The position numbers were made by a program, and so were the translations under genes. The notes under the pieces are model-generated. The model searched no databases, was not told the DNA's origin, and saw only the letters and a program-made list of their open reading frames with translations. DNA of 11,520 nt, from NCBI GenBank assembly GCA_003641345.1, contig QNAD01000023.1, forward strand, positions 1 to 11,520, in the 5' to 3' direction. The DNA is from Candidatus Zixiibacteriota bacterium. Lineage in GTDB: Bacteria; Zixibacteria; MSB-5A5; GN15; FEB-12. Below, in pieces: positions 1 through 7,503 of this stretch (its first letter is position 1; each line of letters starts with the position of its first letter).

Positions 1-948
1 ATTTTCAATAGAAACAGTATCATTCAAATTTGGATACATAAGTTCAGCCAAAATTGACTCAGCCTCGGAAACAGAAGTTGCAATCTGGAATATTTGAATA
101 TTTGCCCCTTCTGTGGAAGCTACAAAAAGAAGCCCGTTATTATCAAGAGCCATTCCAGAAGGAATATTGACAGCACTGTTACTCGTTGCACTTAAATCAA
201 AATAACCTTCAAATTTTCCGTCCAGATTATATATCAAAACGCGATTCTGGTAACGATCTGTAATAACAATAAGGTTGTCAGGTGTAAGAAGAATATCTCC
301 GCCACGGGTTATTTCCCCAAGTTGACTACCATAAGAGCCAAACTCTGTAAGGAATTTTCCTGTTTCATCAATAGTCATTACTGATGATTTTACTTGGTCG
401 AATATTATATAAGTAGAATTATTTTTATTATAATCAAATGATGCAATAGTATGAATTTGTTCATTCCGGCTGTTTCTTATTGGTATCGTTCTGGTAACAT
501 TGAAATATTCGTCAAATTGATATATGGCACTAAATCCGGCATCCATAATTGTTAATTGACCTTTGCAAACATTGATATCAACCGGATTATCAAAAACAAA
601 TTTATCTTTAAATAAATCTAACTGTTCAAAAGTTGTTGAATTAATTGCAATAATTTTATTGTCATCAATATCACAGAAAAAATAGTAGTCATTAAAAACA
701 GTTAGTCCATGAGCATGTCCGCTGAAATTGATCTTATAACTTATTAGTCCATTTGATGAAAATATTTTTATCTCTTTTGAAAATGGTTCCAAAACAGCAA
801 TCTTATCATGAGTAATTGTCATCGAAGTTGGCGCAAAAAGATTGTCTTCTATCGAACCAATATTAGAAATATTAAAAGCCAATGTCCCTCCAACTGTAAT
901 GAAGAGAAAAATTATAACTTTAAACAATGTGTGCAATTTTGTATTCAT
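1..948 (-). CDS. Secreted NHL-type beta-propeller protein, 3' end off the window
   Basis: This open frame of 316 codons starts at ATG 948 and is still open at position 1, so the C-terminus is missing. The N-terminus (MNTKLHTLFK, then a hydrophobic run to about residue 24, ending TLA|FN) is a good signal peptide. The rest consists of repeated beta-strand blocks of the NHL style, for example FDEYFNVTRTI, IDETGKFLTEFGSYGSQLGE, LLTPDNLIVITDRYQNRVLI and YNLDGKFEGYF, with a further blade near residues 260-290 (GMALDNNGLLFVAS). It contains no CXXCH. It lacks the LVWP motif found in the two other short propellers of this window, so it is a more distant relative. Only 10 bases separate it from the octahaem cytochrome gene upstream, so it is probably the next gene of the same transcript. 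The ribosome binding site is weak (AAAG). The fold is likely; the role is unknown, and periplasmic or surface scaffolding is a guess. Confidence 0.8.
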   Translation of the reverse strand, partial: MNTKLHTLFKVIIFLFITVGGTLAFNISNIGSIEDNLFAPTSMTITHDKIAVLEPFSKEIKIFSSNGLISYKINFSGHAHGLTVFNDYYFFCDIDDNKIIAINSTTFEQLDLFKDKFVFDNPVDINVCKGQLTIMDAGFSAIYQFDEYFNVTRTIPIRNSRNEQIHTIASFDYNKNNSTYIIFDQVKSSVMTIDETGKFLTEFGSYGSQLGEITRGGDILLTPDNLIVITDRYQNRVLIYNLDGKFEGYFDLSATSNSAVNIPSGMALDNNGLLFVASTEGANIQIFQIATSVSEAESILAELMYPNLNDTVSIEN

Positions 949-958
949 CAAACTATCT

Positions 959-2017
959 TTAATATTTAGCCGGACTATGTTCATGGCCGTGGCAAGATAA
1001 GTAACATTCACCATTACCTATTCCGGTTTTTATATACATAAGCTTTCTTGTTTTTTTCTCAATTGTGACCGCCTCTTTATTAAAATCAATTAAATGATCG
1101 TTTCGCTGTGAGCTATGCGACGCATGACAAGTGTAACATGAGGTTCCTCTTACATTATTAAGCATATTTCCGATAATATGTTGGCGGTGATAGGGAAAAC
1201 TTTGATTAGCCAGAATACTTGAACGGTCATGGCAAGAATAACAAAACTCATAAGCCATCGGGCTTTCATCGGTAAAGGGACCAATCTCATAATTCCCACT
1301 TAAAAGAAAACGGTAATTGGACCCATGAGGACCTTTGGGACCGTTCTGATTACCACTTCGGTGGCAATCAGAACATTTCATCGTATTGCTGGCTCCAAGT
1401 GATTTATTTAAGCTAACAATTTTCCCTGACTTAATAGATGGTCTGGTAACCGGATGTTGAGATACTGTGCTTAATGAGAATTCCTTGAAACTGTTTTTGC
1501 TATCGTTAGAGATATTCAAAATATCTATGTGGCATTTAAAACAGATTTCATATTCATATACTGATTTTTCAAGATACTGCCCTGACAAACTATATCCTGA
1601 AACTTCGTAAATTTTCTTGCCACTTTTATTTATTCTCTGATGCGGATTGTGGCAATCCACACATTCAGCATGAGTTGAAGGCGCTCCACTAAATGAAGGT
1701 AATTTCTCTGTTGGAGAATATCCAAACCCTTCTTTTACGGGATGTCTATAAAGCTTATCAAATTCCGCTTCAATATTAGTTAAATTAACCGATGAGGTCA
1801 GTTTACCCTTGGAAACCATTTCAGATCGTTTGTCTCCTGACCCATGACATTGATAGCAAAACTCTTCTTCGGATTTTTCAAGCATCGGTTCTGAATCCAT
1901 TCCATGACCAACATGACAAGAACCACATCCCTCTGTTAGCAAATTATTGTCAACATGGCTATATGCTACAGTGCCAATACTTAATATTAGAATAAATATG
2001 TAAATTAGCTTCTTCAT
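959..2017 (-). CDS. Octahaem c-type cytochrome (seven CXXCH plus one CX3CH), exported
   Basis: A 352-residue protein with a signal peptide (MKKLIYIFILILSIGTVAYS, cleavage near residue 20). Haem sites are CXXCH at residues 31, 54, 119, 159, 215, 259 and 294. A last site, CYLSCH at residue 338, is a CX3CH. Several sites carry a further histidine (CHVGH, CHNPH, CHASH) as in doubled-CXXCH cytochromes. RHPV (residue 91) and QHPV (residue 188) are candidate distal haem ligands. The block from CSDCH through GPKGPHGS to CYSCHDRSSIL and the final CYTCH resembles a cytochrome c3-like arrangement I recall from multihaem proteins of metal-reducing and soil bacteria; this is memory, not a search. An AGAAGG ribosome binding site lies 4 bases before ATG 2017. 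The gene starts 9 bases after the tetrahaem gene and ends 10 bases before the next propeller gene. The expected role is electron transfer in the periplasm or at the outer membrane; the exact partner is unknown. Confidence 0.9.
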   Translation of the reverse strand: MKKLIYIFILILSIGTVAYSHVDNNLLTEGCGSCHVGHGMDSEPMLEKSEEEFCYQCHGSGDKRSEMVSKGKLTSSVNLTNIEAEFDKLYRHPVKEGFGYSPTEKLPSFSGAPSTHAECVDCHNPHQRINKSGKKIYEVSGYSLSGQYLEKSVYEYEICFKCHIDILNISNDSKNSFKEFSLSTVSQHPVTRPSIKSGKIVSLNKSLGASNTMKCSDCHRSGNQNGPKGPHGSNYRFLLSGNYEIGPFTDESPMAYEFCYSCHDRSSILANQSFPYHRQHIIGNMLNNVRGTSCYTCHASHSSQRNDHLIDFNKEAVTIEKKTRKLMYIKTGIGNGECYLSCHGHEHSPAKY

Positions 2018-2026
2018 TTAACCTTC

Positions 2027-2683
2027 TTAATATTTATGACAAACATTACAAACTTCATCAAAACTTGCTTTCTTCCAAAATGGATACTTGTGGCTTTTGG
2101 AATCATCGTGAGGGTCATGGCAAGCAGTACATTGAACATAACCATCGGCATCAAGACCAACTTCATTCTCAGGGTCATATGGCGGCCATCGAAGATGATC
2201 ATCGGCTAATGCCATTGATTGTTCAAACTTTATTGAAACCGGATGGGTTCCACTTAAATTAATACCTAAATTACTTTTTTTGCTACTTGGAATCTCTCCG
2301 TCCGATCCAACTGCACGCATCGGTATAGAAGAAGATAATCCTTTAATTGCACCTACAGCGATTGTTCCGTCATGACAGGATAAACATAATTTGGTTGACC
2401 CGCTCGGTTGCTCAGCCTTTGAATCCATCGTTGCCCTGTCATATGTTTTAAATTTGCCCGGTTTGGTGGTTTCATGATTCCACAAAGGTCCTTCATTAGA
2501 TGTATTATGGCTACTATGGCAGAAAATACAAACCTGTGTTTCGGATGACGATTTGATTGTACCTTTACCGGAAGTTGAGAGGTTATGTTTGCTATTAACA
2601 ACCGACCCTGAAGCAAATAGATTAAGGCTTACAACCGTAATCAAAATTATAGAATTAATAACTATTCTAAAACAGTATCTCAT
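2027..2683 (-). CDS. Tetrahaem c-type cytochrome, copy 2 of a paralogous pair
   Basis: A 218-residue exported cytochrome with CXXCH at residues 52, 100, 185 and 212. The order is CIFCHSSH, CLSCHDGT, CTACHDPH, CNVCH, which is two doubled-CXXCH pairs. GTHPV near residue 146 supplies a probable distal histidine, and PLWNHE (residues 66-71) is a family-like motif. It is clearly paralogous to the tetrahaem protein at 5800-6468: both share PLWNHE, CLSCHDGTIAV, HPV and CHDPHDD in the same order. I chose ATG 2683 because its A is the last base of the TGA stop of the upstream propeller gene (TGATG), the hallmark of translational coupling. A GGGAG lies about 10 bases upstream. A TTG one codon earlier (2686) is possible and would add one Met. 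A soluble or membrane-associated electron carrier that docks to the outer-membrane conduit is inferred. Confidence 0.9.
   Translation of the reverse strand: MRYCFRIVINSIILITVVSLNLFASGSVVNSKHNLSTSGKGTIKSSSETQVCIFCHSSHNTSNEGPLWNHETTKPGKFKTYDRATMDSKAEQPSGSTKLCLSCHDGTIAVGAIKGLSSSIPMRAVGSDGEIPSSKKSNLGINLSGTHPVSIKFEQSMALADDHLRWPPYDPENEVGLDADGYVQCTACHDPHDDSKSHKYPFWKKASFDEVCNVCHKY
2355..2388 (-). repeat. 34-base segment identical to 6146-6179
   Basis: This segment encodes the CLSCHDGTIA haem site of tetrahaem copy 2. It is identical at every base, including silent positions, to the matching part of copy 1. Confidence 0.85.
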
Positions 2684-3663
2684 CAATTATTTTCTCCCAG
2701 ATAATGCAAAATCTGAATTCTGTTATTAAATGTATCAGCAATAAACAGCGTATCCTGTTTAATACAAATACCAACCGGTGACCAAAACTGCCCTGGGTTC
2801 TGCCCCCTACTTCCAATAACCAATAAAATTCTTCCGTTTTTATCAAAAACCTGAATATTATCAAACATATTATCTACAATATAAATGTGGCCATCGCTAT
2901 CAACTGCAATTCCTTTTGGTCTGGAGAAAGTTCCCGGAGCATCTCCTTCTTTGCCAAAAGAACTCAAGTAATTGCCATCGTAATCAAATCTTCTTATTTC
3001 ATAATTGAGAGCATCATTAATAAGAATTTCATTGTTGGCAGTAGCTTCTATGAAAGTTGGATAATGGAAATTCTCTTCAGATTCAAATTGAGAGACAGTT
3101 TTTATGAGCTTGCCATCGTAATCAAATACTTTCAAAGAATGTTCGCCGGTATCAATTATATATATTTTATTTTGTTCATAAATTGCAGCAATTCCTGTAG
3201 GACGAACAAGATTATTTTCAATAAAAGCTGTCAGATTAGTGCCATCAAATTTGAAAATTATTCCGCTCTTACTGTCTGTTAAAAATATTGTTCCGTTACT
3301 ATCATCACAAATTGCTATTGGGTAGAGTAGAGAATTATCTTTAGGTGTATGGATTCTAAATTCATTATCTTTTCTTATAATTTGAATTAAAGCCGGAATG
3401 TTTTGACAGGTTAAAAATATATTCTTGTCATTAACGATAATATCAAAAGGCAGTGAAAGCTGTTCTGATTCTGATGCTCCGCCTATGAATCTTTTGATTT
3501 TTCCGAATAATGATGATTTTACTTTCAATTTATTTAAATCTATCTGATCGACAAATTCCATGCGAGCTTGATCAGGGGCAGACGGCCATACCAGTCGTTC
3601 CTGATAAGCAACAGAAGATGTTGCTATAAAAATTACGAATATGTAGAACAGTAGTTTTTTCAT
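2683..3663 (-). CDS. Exported NHL-repeat 6-bladed beta-propeller with LVWP motif, copy 2
   Basis: A 326-residue protein with a signal peptide (MKKLLFYIFVIFIATSSVA). It is followed directly by ERLVWPSAP (residues 22-30) and SLFGKIKRFIGG (residues 51-62). Both motifs recur in the propeller at 6478-7500. From about residue 70 to the end there are roughly six blades of NHL type. The clearest are RPTGIAAIYEQNKIYIIDTG (154-173), FSRPKGIAVDSDGHIYIVDN (246-265) and SPVGICIKQDTLFIAD (295-310). It carries no haem motif. NHL propellers usually bind peptides, carbohydrates or nucleic acids without catalysis; nothing here indicates an active site. It is sandwiched between the beta-barrel gene (6-base gap) and a tetrahaem cytochrome (TGATG overlap), so it very likely works with both. 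The ribosome binding site AGGGA overlaps the TAG stop of the barrel gene. A role as docking or scaffold subunit is inferred. Confidence 0.88.
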   Translation of the reverse strand: MKKLLFYIFVIFIATSSVAYQERLVWPSAPDQARMEFVDQIDLNKLKVKSSLFGKIKRFIGGASESEQLSLPFDIIVNDKNIFLTCQNIPALIQIIRKDNEFRIHTPKDNSLLYPIAICDDSNGTIFLTDSKSGIIFKFDGTNLTAFIENNLVRPTGIAAIYEQNKIYIIDTGEHSLKVFDYDGKLIKTVSQFESEENFHYPTFIEATANNEILINDALNYEIRRFDYDGNYLSSFGKEGDAPGTFSRPKGIAVDSDGHIYIVDNMFDNIQVFDKNGRILLVIGSRGQNPGQFWSPVGICIKQDTLFIADTFNNRIQILHYLGENN

Positions 3664-3669
3664 TTTTCC

Positions 3670-5790
3670 CTAAAACAGGTTAAAATTTCTTGTTAGCTTT
3701 CCTGTAATCTGATGGAATGAAAACTTATTTACAATCAAATCTTCATTGGTGTAGTTGTATTTAAATATGACAGAAATCTGACGAAATTGAATATTAAATT
3801 TTAATTCGGCACTGGTTTGGGTCTGAGTTGGTAATCCTGATAATGCTCTAAACTCTTTAATTATATAAGATTTGAGAGGAATTTTTATATATGGAAGCGT
3901 TGCATTAAAAGTAAACCCTATCTTTTTAATAGAAGTTCCTTCTTGAGAAATAAACATAAAATTTGTTGAAAAACTTGTTTCATCATTTGGCCTCACTTGC
4001 AAATCAATTTTATAAGTTGATTTATATACTCCCGGTTTTGCAACCGACTGCTGATCGGGATTTGGTCCTACAACCGGAGTAGATCCACCATATGTTTCGT
4101 AAATATGAGAACTTAAAAACATAACTTTATAAGTAGAATTAAATTTTTTCATCGCAATGATATCAAATAAATATTTTCTTTTGATGTCATCACTACCACT
4201 ATCATCTATCTTCTTACGATAAGAATATCCAGTATTAAATTTGACATCACCCATAAGTTTAGTATCAAAAATTTCACCAACCAGATTGAGTTTTGAGTCA
4301 ATTTCATTACTTCCTTGAGTAGGATTCTTTTGGGTATTGCGACTCAATTTCATATCATATTTAGGAGTGAAAATGAAATTAAATTTTCTAAACTCGATAC
4401 TATTTATAATATTAGTTGAATATTGATTGTTTTGATAGTCTTTGCTGTCTTTTGTTAAGGAAACATTATTTTTACAACTAAATTTATGTGAAAGTTTTCT
4501 GGAATTTATATTAAATGAATTAGTGAAAATATTTACATCACCTGATAATTCTTCGATACCATTATCAGACTTATTTTTATTGTAGGAATGTGAAAAAGAA
4601 CTGTTCCAGTTTCTTTTTATCAAATAGTTTAGTGTTGTCATTTGAGAAAAAGCATCTGTTTTTTGAGCTGATAAAGTATCAACTGATGATTTATTGTTAG
4701 TATAAGTTGTCAGAAAATTCATATCAATTTTATTAGAAAACTTATATGATGCACTATTTGAAAAATTATTCATTAATGTAGAAAGTATCTGATTTGATTC
4801 ATTTTGATCGCTGTATTCATACATCATATCCGATTTGAATTTGGTGTCAGAAGAGCCAAATTTAAATGAAACATTGCTGGTTGTGATTACCTGATCAATA
4901 TCGTTGGGTGTCCCCGGTTCGTTGTAAACAATCTCCCATTCTGAATTGGAGTGAACAGCAATCCGAAAATTTAATTGATTATAATGTGTTCTTGGTGTCA
5001 TTCGAACATTATGATAACCCGAGTCAACGACAATAGTAATACTTTCAAAAGGATCTAATATCCCTATACTGTCTAAATCAACATGAATACTCACGCTATC
5101 GTCTGAAATCATATTTACAATTTTAATCGTATCTGTCTCTCTTATAGGATTGACAAGCCCGTTTATGATATCAACCCAGATATTATTGTCTTCGCCAAAA
5201 TCATAATTTCTTACTGTTTCAGAACGATCCTGTTTGTATTCTGACATCATCTTAAAATTATTATGAAAATTAATTTTAAGCATCGACCCGTCGGTAACTT
5301 TATCGCTTTCATAACGACGGACTACAGCCAGAGAAGGCTGGACTAATTCAATATCAGTACGATTACCAGACTCATAACGAATATCATATGCTAACATGCT
5401 ATTGCGATATAGCTGGAGAGGGAATCTCTTTAAGGGGAAAAATGTAATTTGGCCAAAAAACCCATTTAGATCAGGACTAATATATTGACCGGCACTGTTG
5501 ACCTCGTTACTGGCATTATAAAATGATCCAACTAAATTTAATTGACTGGTTAAATTGGCAAAATTCTCATTCATTAGTGGACTATTAAAAGACAAATTTA
5601 AAAAGTGATTGGACAACACTCTTTTTACATTAAAAGTCAAGCTTGAGTCTTTTACCAAATTATTAAAACTGTAGCTTTTAACATCCATGCCAAGTGTTCC
5701 GGTCATGCCAGATTCAGAATATACTTGTCCGTTGACTGCAATAAGCAATCCAAGCAAAAAGAGTATGAATGTGTTTTTATACAGTTTCAT
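3670..5790 (-). CDS. Outer-membrane beta-barrel protein, candidate conduit porin
   Basis: A 706-residue protein with a signal peptide (MKLYKNTFILFLLGLLIAVNG, cleavage near residue 26). The mature part is dominated by short strands of alternating polar and hydrophobic residues with Asn-, Ser- and Asp-rich turns (for example SNSASYKFSNKIDMNFLTTY). It ends in ...LTRNFNLF, a C-terminal Phe as expected for substrates of the BAM barrel-assembly machinery. Length is close to that of MtrB/PioB-type porins (about 700 residues), which surround a periplasmic multihaem cytochrome. Unlike MtrB there is no CXXC; I see only one cysteine (FSCKNN). Residues about 200-300 read as a soluble beta insert rather than barrel strands (see FESITIVVDSGYHNVRMTP). 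It lies between two paralogous NHL and tetrahaem gene pairs, which supports a conduit role. A generic surface barrel of another function cannot be excluded. The ribosome binding site is weak; ATG 5790 gives a good signal peptide and a 9-base gap. Confidence 0.8.
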   Translation of the reverse strand: MKLYKNTFILFLLGLLIAVNGQVYSESGMTGTLGMDVKSYSFNNLVKDSSLTFNVKRVLSNHFLNLSFNSPLMNENFANLTSQLNLVGSFYNASNEVNSAGQYISPDLNGFFGQITFFPLKRFPLQLYRNSMLAYDIRYESGNRTDIELVQPSLAVVRRYESDKVTDGSMLKINFHNNFKMMSEYKQDRSETVRNYDFGEDNNIWVDIINGLVNPIRETDTIKIVNMISDDSVSIHVDLDSIGILDPFESITIVVDSGYHNVRMTPRTHYNQLNFRIAVHSNSEWEIVYNEPGTPNDIDQVITTSNVSFKFGSSDTKFKSDMMYEYSDQNESNQILSTLMNNFSNSASYKFSNKIDMNFLTTYTNNKSSVDTLSAQKTDAFSQMTTLNYLIKRNWNSSFSHSYNKNKSDNGIEELSGDVNIFTNSFNINSRKLSHKFSCKNNVSLTKDSKDYQNNQYSTNIINSIEFRKFNFIFTPKYDMKLSRNTQKNPTQGSNEIDSKLNLVGEIFDTKLMGDVKFNTGYSYRKKIDDSGSDDIKRKYLFDIIAMKKFNSTYKVMFLSSHIYETYGGSTPVVGPNPDQQSVAKPGVYKSTYKIDLQVRPNDETSFSTNFMFISQEGTSIKKIGFTFNATLPYIKIPLKSYIIKEFRALSGLPTQTQTSAELKFNIQFRQISVIFKYNYTNEDLIVNKFSFHQITGKLTRNFNLF

Positions 5791-5799
5791 AATATTACT

Positions 5800-6468
5800 T
5801 TATTTAGTATGACACCTCAAACAAAGTTGTGAACCGGAATTGGACTCAACCAGAAAATTGGAAAATGTATCATCATGCGGATCATGGCAGGATGAGCATT
5901 CAACATATAAACCTTCAGACAATAATTTATCAGGATAATTCTGGTCGCTACCGGTTTTAGTATAAAATCCAGTTGGGTCTTGAGAAGCATCATAAGTTAT
6001 TCCAACCGGATGATCATCGGATAAATCAAGTCCGACATAAGCATCACTGGAACTTGTAAGTTTACCACTGGCATCAAGTCCTGAGCCGCCCGGAGACCCA
6101 TAATTACCTTCTTTTTCCGGACCAGGGAGATTACTCAATGAATTAACAGCGATTGTTCCGTCATGACAGGATAAACATATCATAGATCCTTTGTGTGGTT
6201 GAGAAATATTCATATCTAAAGTATTTGATGAATAGGGAATATATGTTTGAGCTTGATTTGTTTCGTGATTCCATAGCGGTGCAATCGCTTGATCTCCACC
6301 ATGAGGAGTATGACAAAAAACACAAAGTTGTCTGGTTCCAAAAAAGAACGCATTAGGACTATGTGTTGAAGATGAAAAATTATGCTTGGTTGTTTCAACT
6401 CCGGCGTACAACGTTGAGAAAGCAACCAGTAATATTAAAATTAATAATAGTATCGATATTATTTTCAT
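5800..6468 (-). CDS. Tetrahaem c-type cytochrome, copy 1 of a paralogous pair
   Basis: A 222-residue exported cytochrome with CXXCH at residues 49, 98, 191 and 216 (CVFCHTPH, CLSCHDGT, CSSCHDPH, CLRCH). DDHPV near residue 151 is a likely distal ligand, and the conserved PLWNHE is at 64-69. The hydrophobic N-terminus (MKIISILLLILILLVAFSTLYA) is a signal peptide. ATG 6468 is chosen because a perfect AGGAGG sits 5 bases upstream; the TTG one codon earlier would be only 2 bases from it. The DNA encoding CLSCHDGTIA is identical over 34 bases to that of the paralogue at 2027-2683, although the two proteins differ in much of the remainder. The gene immediately precedes the beta-barrel gene (9-base gap) and follows an NHL propeller. 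By analogy with porin-cytochrome systems it could be the cytochrome that inserts into or docks on the barrel. A tetrahaem chain is short for crossing a membrane alone, so a partner would be needed. Confidence 0.9.
   Translation of the reverse strand: MKIISILLLILILLVAFSTLYAGVETTKHNFSSSTHSPNAFFFGTRQLCVFCHTPHGGDQAIAPLWNHETNQAQTYIPYSSNTLDMNISQPHKGSMICLSCHDGTIAVNSLSNLPGPEKEGNYGSPGGSGLDASGKLTSSSDAYVGLDLSDDHPVGITYDASQDPTGFYTKTGSDQNYPDKLLSEGLYVECSSCHDPHDDTFSNFLVESNSGSQLCLRCHTK
6146..6179 (-). repeat. 34-base segment identical to 2355-2388
   Basis: The partner segment in tetrahaem copy 1, in the same frame and orientation as its match. Confidence 0.85.
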
Positions 6469-6473
6469 CAAGA

Positions 6474-6479
6474 CCTCCT
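6474..6479 (-). promoter_or_regulatory. Ribosome binding site fused to the preceding stop codon
   Basis: AGGAGG lies 5 bases before ATG 6468, and its first two bases are the last two of the TAG stop (6478-6480) of the propeller gene. This fixes the start of the tetrahaem gene at 6468 rather than the TTG at 6471. It also suggests translational coupling of the NHL and tetrahaem pair. Confidence 0.85.
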
Positions 6480-7500
6480 AATTTTCATTTGAAGCTATAT
6501 ATCTAAAAATCTGAATTCTATCATTTATTGAGTCGGAAATATATATATAATCATCTTTATCAATCCAAATGCCGGCTGGCAATTTGAATTGCCCTGCAAG
6601 ATTTCCTTCAGAACCGAACTTTAAAAGCAGTTGACCTTTGTTATTGTATATTTGAATATTGTTTCTCATTGCATCAGTGACATATATATTACCGTCAGAA
6701 TCTACAGCAATATCACGAGGGCGTGCCATATTTCCTGCCCCTGCTTTTTTAGGTCCAAAATTAAAAAGATAATTTCCATCCATATCCAAAGCCTGAACAG
6801 TAAAATGAAACGAATCTACAATATAAAGTGTGTCATTAACAATTTTGATGGTCAAAGGATAGTGAAACTCGCCCTTTTCATCACCACGTTTACCGATAGT
6901 TTTGATAAGTTTTCCATTTTGAGAAAAAACCTTTACCCTGTGGTCCTGCGTATCAACTATATATATCATACTATCTTTTTGGTTAAATGTCATTCCTACC
7001 GGACCTTCAAATTCTCCCCCTTTCCCAATAAAATGAGAGAAAGTATAGTCTTCATTAAACACAGCAATATTTTTCAATTTTGTATCAGCTACATAAATAT
7101 TATTATTATTACTAATCTGGATATAGACCGGTTCCTCAAGCTGTCCAAAACTGCCTAAATCATTGAAAAAATTTGAAGTACCAGTCTTTAAATTTAAAAC
7201 TAAAATACCTTTTTTAGAAGTATCGGCAATATATAGCTTCGATTTACCATCATAAATCAAACCATAAGGCTTGCCTATTTTATACCCTTCAGAACGTCCA
7301 AAAAAGAAATCCTTTATTTTCCCGAAGAAACTTCGTTCTAAATCGAATTGTCCATATATCGTCTTAACATACTTAATCTTAGGTGTTCTCGGTGCCGCAG
7401 GCCAGACCAGTTCAGCCCCAGGATTTGGAGCCTTACCACACTGAATATTAAAAATCAGGGCTACAATTAAAAACAAATATATTAGCTTAAAGTTCTTCAT
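6478..7500 (-). CDS. Exported NHL-repeat 6-bladed beta-propeller with LVWP motif, copy 1 (possible lipoprotein)
   Basis: A 340-residue protein with a hydrophobic N-terminus ending FNIQC-GKAPNPG. Cys21 followed by Gly and a Pro-rich linker looks like a lipoprotein, but Asn at -3 and Gln at -1 do not fit a canonical lipobox, so lipidation is uncertain. ELVWPAAPRTPKIKYV (30-45) and SFFGKIKDFFFG (57-68) match the paralogue at 2683-3663. Six NHL blades follow, with clear repeats at IYVADT (135), GMTFNQKDSMIYIVDTQDHR (169-188), TLYIVDS (224), RPRDIAVDSDGNIYVTDAMR (260-279) and the closing IWIDKDDYIYISDSINDRIQ (311-330). There is no haem site. It starts only 3 bases after the decahaem gene. Its TAG stop is fused to the AGGAGG of the tetrahaem gene downstream, so the products are probably made in matched amounts. 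A structural or docking role for the neighbouring cytochromes is inferred. Confidence 0.88.
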   Translation of the reverse strand: MKNFKLIYLFLIVALIFNIQCGKAPNPGAELVWPAAPRTPKIKYVKTIYGQFDLERSFFGKIKDFFFGRSEGYKIGKPYGLIYDGKSKLYIADTSKKGILVLNLKTGTSNFFNDLGSFGQLEEPVYIQISNNNNIYVADTKLKNIAVFNEDYTFSHFIGKGGEFEGPVGMTFNQKDSMIYIVDTQDHRVKVFSQNGKLIKTIGKRGDEKGEFHYPLTIKIVNDTLYIVDSFHFTVQALDMDGNYLFNFGPKKAGAGNMARPRDIAVDSDGNIYVTDAMRNNIQIYNNKGQLLLKFGSEGNLAGQFKLPAGIWIDKDDYIYISDSINDRIQIFRYIASNEN

Positions 7501-7503
7501 ATT

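Noticed and set aside
3670..5790. Naming the barrel MtrB/PioB
   Set aside because: Size and context fit, but the CXXC signature is absent and no specific MtrB motif was recognised.
7438..7440. Cys21 of the first paired propeller as a definite lipoprotein site
   Set aside because: The residues before it (Asn-Ile-Gln) do not fit a canonical lipobox, so I only mention it as possible.
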